From assembly GCA_024279915.1 (NCBI GenBank), contig JAJRRB010000021.1, positions 1-64,000 on the forward strand: a stretch of 64,000 nucleotides of DNA, given 5' to 3'. The notes under the pieces were generated by a model. The model worked only from the letters and a program-made list of their open reading frames with translations. It was not told the DNA's origin and made no database searches. This stretch comes from Deltaproteobacteria bacterium. Its GTDB lineage: Bacteria > Desulfobacterota > Desulfuromonadia > Desulfuromonadales > BM103. Position 1 is the first letter of the stretch, and every line of letters begins with the position of its first letter. Positions 61,380 to 64,000 of this stretch are shown here, in pieces. Both the position numbers and the translations under genes were made by a program.

Positions 61380-64000
61380 ATGTCACAGTACCTTGACAAA
61401 ACACCACTATTGAACCGACTTGCGCTGCACCGATTGCAGCAGGCGGGTCTGAACGAACTAGCAGAAGATCTGCTCGACATTAATGCAGCCCGAAAGTTTG
61501 CCCTTTGGCGCCAGGGTTCCGGAGTCGAAACCTACCTCTTCACACTGCTGACAGCAGCAGCAAGGCAGATGGCACTGCACTACTTTGCTCAAATGAACCT
61601 GCAACCTGGCATTGACAAAGTCGAACTGGCTGGAACCATGCATGCCCTGCCGGAACTCGGTACAGCATATCGCGAGTTTCTCCACTGCTACCCCAAAAGT
61701 GAACTGACCATAACCAACAAACCCGACGCGGATGCAACCGAGAGATTGATTCGCCAACGCCTGCTTGCCGAAATCTTTATTCTTGAAGCGCTACTTGACA
61801 ATCCAGCAATCCAAACCTTTCGGGATCTCATTGATGACACCGAGCTTACCTCGCGCTTCGACTATCGTGCTCTGATTGTCCAACTCGATAATCTGCGAAG
61901 TCCATCGCAAAAGGATCAACTCTGGGGACAAAGTCTTCCAGAACTCCTGCGGGCGCCGATGCGTGCAGCTCCGCATAGTCTGGCTGAGCAGGCTTCTTAC
62001 ATCATTCAGCATTGGGCGCCATGGCTGTCTGAGAGTATCGTTGAAAAGGTGCAACTGGCCTGCGCGATCGCTGCCGAGGAAAACCGACCACATCTACCCG
62101 GCCCAGGACCATCGCCAAGTCCGCTCTTCGGTAAGGGCGACGGCAGCAATGTTCCGGCTGCTTTTACTGCTGATGTTGACTGGATGGCCAGTTCTGTATT
62201 GCTGGCGAAGTCGATCTATGTCTGGCTCGACCAGCTCAGCAATCGCTACCAACGAGCCATTATCACCTTAGCTGACATCCCCGATGAAGAATTGGCCTGT
62301 CTGGCAAACTGGGGTTTCAACGCACTCTGGCTGATCGGCATCTGGGAACGCTCCAGAGCTTCAAAACGAATCAAGCAGTTGTGCGGCAATCCTGAAGCGG
62401 AAGCGTCCGCCTATGCACTGAATGCATATCGGGTTGCCGAAGATCTGGGGGGTGAGAGTGCGCTACAGGATCTTGAGCAACGCTGCCAACGTCACGGTAT
62501 CCGTTTAGCCTGCGATGTAGTCCCCAACCACACCGGTATCGATTCCGAATGGGTCAGACAACATCCCGACTGGTTTTTACAGGCTGAACAGCCACCCTAT
62601 CCGGCCTACAGTTTCAGTGGAGCTGATCTTTGCGATGCAGACGAGATAAGCATCCGTATCGAAGACGGTTACTGGGACCATAGCGATGCCGCGGTTGTCT
62701 ATGAATATCATGACCATCGCTCTGGACAGCGCCGTTACATTTATCACGGCAATGACGGCACCCACATGCCTTGGAACGACACGGCCCAGCTCAACTTCCT
62801 GCTGCCGGAAGTACGCCAGGCAATGAGTGACCTGATCGTTCACATCGCCCGGCGTTTCAGTCTAATTCGCTTCGATGCCGCCATGACTCTGGCGCGCAAG
62901 CATTTCCGCCGGCTTTGGTTCCCACCTCCGGGCGGCAGTGCCGGTGTCACATCACGCTCGACCTTCTGGATGTCTGATGCAGACTTTGAGAAAGCTTTTC
63001 CTGTCGAATTCTGGCGAGAGGTAGTCGATCGCATTAATCGCGAAGTCCCCGACACCTTGCTCATCGCCGAAGCCTTCTGGATGATGGAGAGCTATTTCGT
63101 TCGTAACCTAGGCATGCACCGGGTCTACAACAGCGCCTTCATGAATATGCTCAAGCGCGAGGAGAATGCAAAATACCGTAAAATTCTTAAAGATATCCTG
63201 GCCTACAATCCAGAGATTCTGAAGCGTCACGTCAACTTCATGAATAACCCGGATGAAGCGACTGCAGTCGAGCAGTTTGACAAAGGAGATAAGTATTTCG
63301 GCGTCGCCACCTTGCTCGTCACGCTCCCCGGTTTACCAATGTTCGGCCATGGCCAGATCGAAGGGTACCGGGAAAAATACGGCATGGAGTATCGTCGAGC
63401 CTACTGGGACGAAGCACCGGATGGCGGATTTGTCTCTCATCATGAAGCTCAAATTTTTCCACTGTTGCGTATCCGCCAACACTTTTCTGGGGTAGAACAC
63501 TTTTCCCTCTACGACTTTACCACGGCTCACGGTATCGATGAGAACGTCTATGCCTACAGCAACGGCCCTGTCGGGAATAAAATGCTGGTCGTCTACAACA
63601 ATGCCGCGCAACGCACAGAGGGGCGATTGCATCAGGCCGCCCCAAAGGCGACAACGGAACAGGAAGGAGTGGCGCAACCAATGCCGCCTCTCTGCCAGGA
63701 ATTGGGGTTGGATCCCACCCGTGGTGAGTTTTGTCGTTTTCGTAACCTGCAGGGGACTGAATATTTGCAGCAGGTCGATCAACTGGCTGAAGGTCTTGAG
63801 CTTTGCCTGGGCGACTATGAACATCAGGTTTTCCATGATTTCCAGCTTTTCCACGATACGGATGGCCGCTGGCAGAAACTTCACCTTCGTTTGCAAGGCC
63901 GCGCGGTGGACAACCTCGATCGCGAGTTATTGCAGATACTCCACCAACCACTCTGGCGGGCATTTACTCAATTACTGCAACCTGGTCGTTTGCAGGTGTT
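61380..64000 (+). CDS. GH13 alpha-amylase-family protein (5' part; gene runs off the right edge)
   Basis: Open to the window end (873 codons) and so absent from the ORF track. After about 270 helical residues comes a TIM-barrel with GH13 regions: DVVPNHTG near 379, IRFDAAMTL (nucleophile Asp about 499), LLIAEAFW (acid/base Glu about 564) and NFMNNPDEAT (third Asp about 625), where the usual NHD reads NPD. It acts on alpha-glucans or related sugars; specificity is not readable. ATG at 61380, with GGAG about eleven bases upstream, 60 bp after the guanylyltransferase gene, suggesting one unit in storage or cell-surface sugar metabolism. Confidence 0.87.
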   Translation, partial: MSQYLDKTPLLNRLALHRLQQAGLNELAEDLLDINAARKFALWRQGSGVETYLFTLLTAAARQMALHYFAQMNLQPGIDKVELAGTMHALPELGTAYREFLHCYPKSELTITNKPDADATERLIRQRLLAEIFILEALLDNPAIQTFRDLIDDTELTSRFDYRALIVQLDNLRSPSQKDQLWGQSLPELLRAPMRAAPHSLAEQASYIIQHWAPWLSESIVEKVQLACAIAAEENRPHLPGPGPSPSPLFGKGDGSNVPAAFTADVDWMASSVLLAKSIYVWLDQLSNRYQRAIITLADIPDEELACLANWGFNALWLIGIWERSRASKRIKQLCGNPEAEASAYALNAYRVAEDLGGESALQDLEQRCQRHGIRLACDVVPNHTGIDSEWVRQHPDWFLQAEQPPYPAYSFSGADLCDADEISIRIEDGYWDHSDAAVVYEYHDHRSGQRRYIYHGNDGTHMPWNDTAQLNFLLPEVRQAMSDLIVHIARRFSLIRFDAAMTLARKHFRRLWFPPPGGSAGVTSRSTFWMSDADFEKAFPVEFWREVVDRINREVPDTLLIAEAFWMMESYFVRNLGMHRVYNSAFMNMLKREENAKYRKILKDILAYNPEILKRHVNFMNNPDEATAVEQFDKGDKYFGVATLLVTLPGLPMFGHGQIEGYREKYGMEYRRAYWDEAPDGGFVSHHEAQIFPLLRIRQHFSGVEHFSLYDFTTAHGIDENVYAYSNGPVGNKMLVVYNNAAQRTEGRLHQAAPKATTEQEGVAQPMPPLCQELGLDPTRGEFCRFRNLQGTEYLQQVDQLAEGLELCLGDYEHQVFHDFQLFHDTDGRWQKLHLRLQGRAVDNLDRELLQILHQPLWRAFTQLLQPGRLQV

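Noticed and set aside
1-64000. tRNA, rRNA, insertion sequences, prophage or integron features
   Set aside because: Looked for in all gaps. No cloverleaf-like or rRNA-like segments, transposase or integrase motifs, or att-like repeats beyond the palindromes listed.

Overview
The window looks like a chromosomal stretch from a Desulfuromonadales-type bacterium (Desulfuromonas/Geobacter relatives). This is an inference from gene content: a ResB cytochrome c biogenesis protein, a cluster of monoheme cytochromes with an outer-membrane barrel and an eight-heme cytochrome of the tetrathionate-reductase family, MSHA-type pilus biogenesis genes, a REC-PATAN-J-TPR regulator, CooT, carboxyspermidine-type polyamine synthesis, and a mannose-1-phosphate guanylyltransferase with a fused phosphomannomutase-like domain. 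I see no rRNA, tRNA, CRISPR array, transposase or prophage. The window is ordinary chromosome, dense in genes on both strands. Both ends cut a gene: resB on the left and a GH13 amylase-family gene on the right.

Layout. 1-7.0 kb (minus): partial resB; purine genes purH-purD-purE; alanine racemase with an ASKHA (RACo-like) ATPase. 7.1-10.7 kb (plus): cooT, a TPP riboswitch, a thiE-thiD fusion and thiC. 10.9-15.5 kb (minus): speA, nspC and carboxynorspermidine dehydrogenase, a spermidine route from arginine. 15.8-19.9 kb: a ChaN/PDZ lipoprotein, then class II aldolase and a long GAPDH on divergent strands. 20.2-24.6 kb (plus): cytochrome/barrel/octaheme cluster, then tatA. 24.8-34.3 kb (plus): gatCAB, mtnA, glnE and the REC-PATAN-J-TPR regulator. 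34.2-42.3 kb (minus): a PilZ protein, ttcA, and a TetR-controlled tripartite RND efflux operon. 42.4-50.0 kb (plus): a lipoprotein, a giant DUF748/AsmA-like protein, a small membrane protein, a ClC transporter, a CoA-pyrophosphatase-type NUDIX protein and a second PilZ protein. 50.3-58.3 kb: a membrane PAS protein with an HD-GYP protein, a ferritin-like protein, two tandem 48-residue membrane proteins missed by the ORF track, a frameshifted ykgJ, mshM-mshN, a tail-anchored cytochrome b5 and a radical SAM protein. 58.4-64 kb (plus): a stand-alone receiver, the guanylyltransferase fusion and the amylase-family protein.

The strongest signal outside the genes is a set of long imperfect palindromes (about 80-170 bp) in intergenic gaps. 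Seven full palindromes of five types, plus a half copy, lie between 2.6 and 15.7 kb, mostly inside or next to biosynthetic operons. Past that point I found only one further element and one short relic. One copy abuts the nspC start codon, and the relic coincides with the last coding residues of the J-domain regulator. Other points of interest are the cytochrome/barrel cluster as a possible electron conduit or reductase module, the guanylyltransferase whose mutase domain lacks the phosphoserine motif, the ykgJ frameshift and the tandem micro-membrane proteins. I did not find a clearly new multi-gene system; the cytochrome/barrel cluster and the palindrome families come closest.
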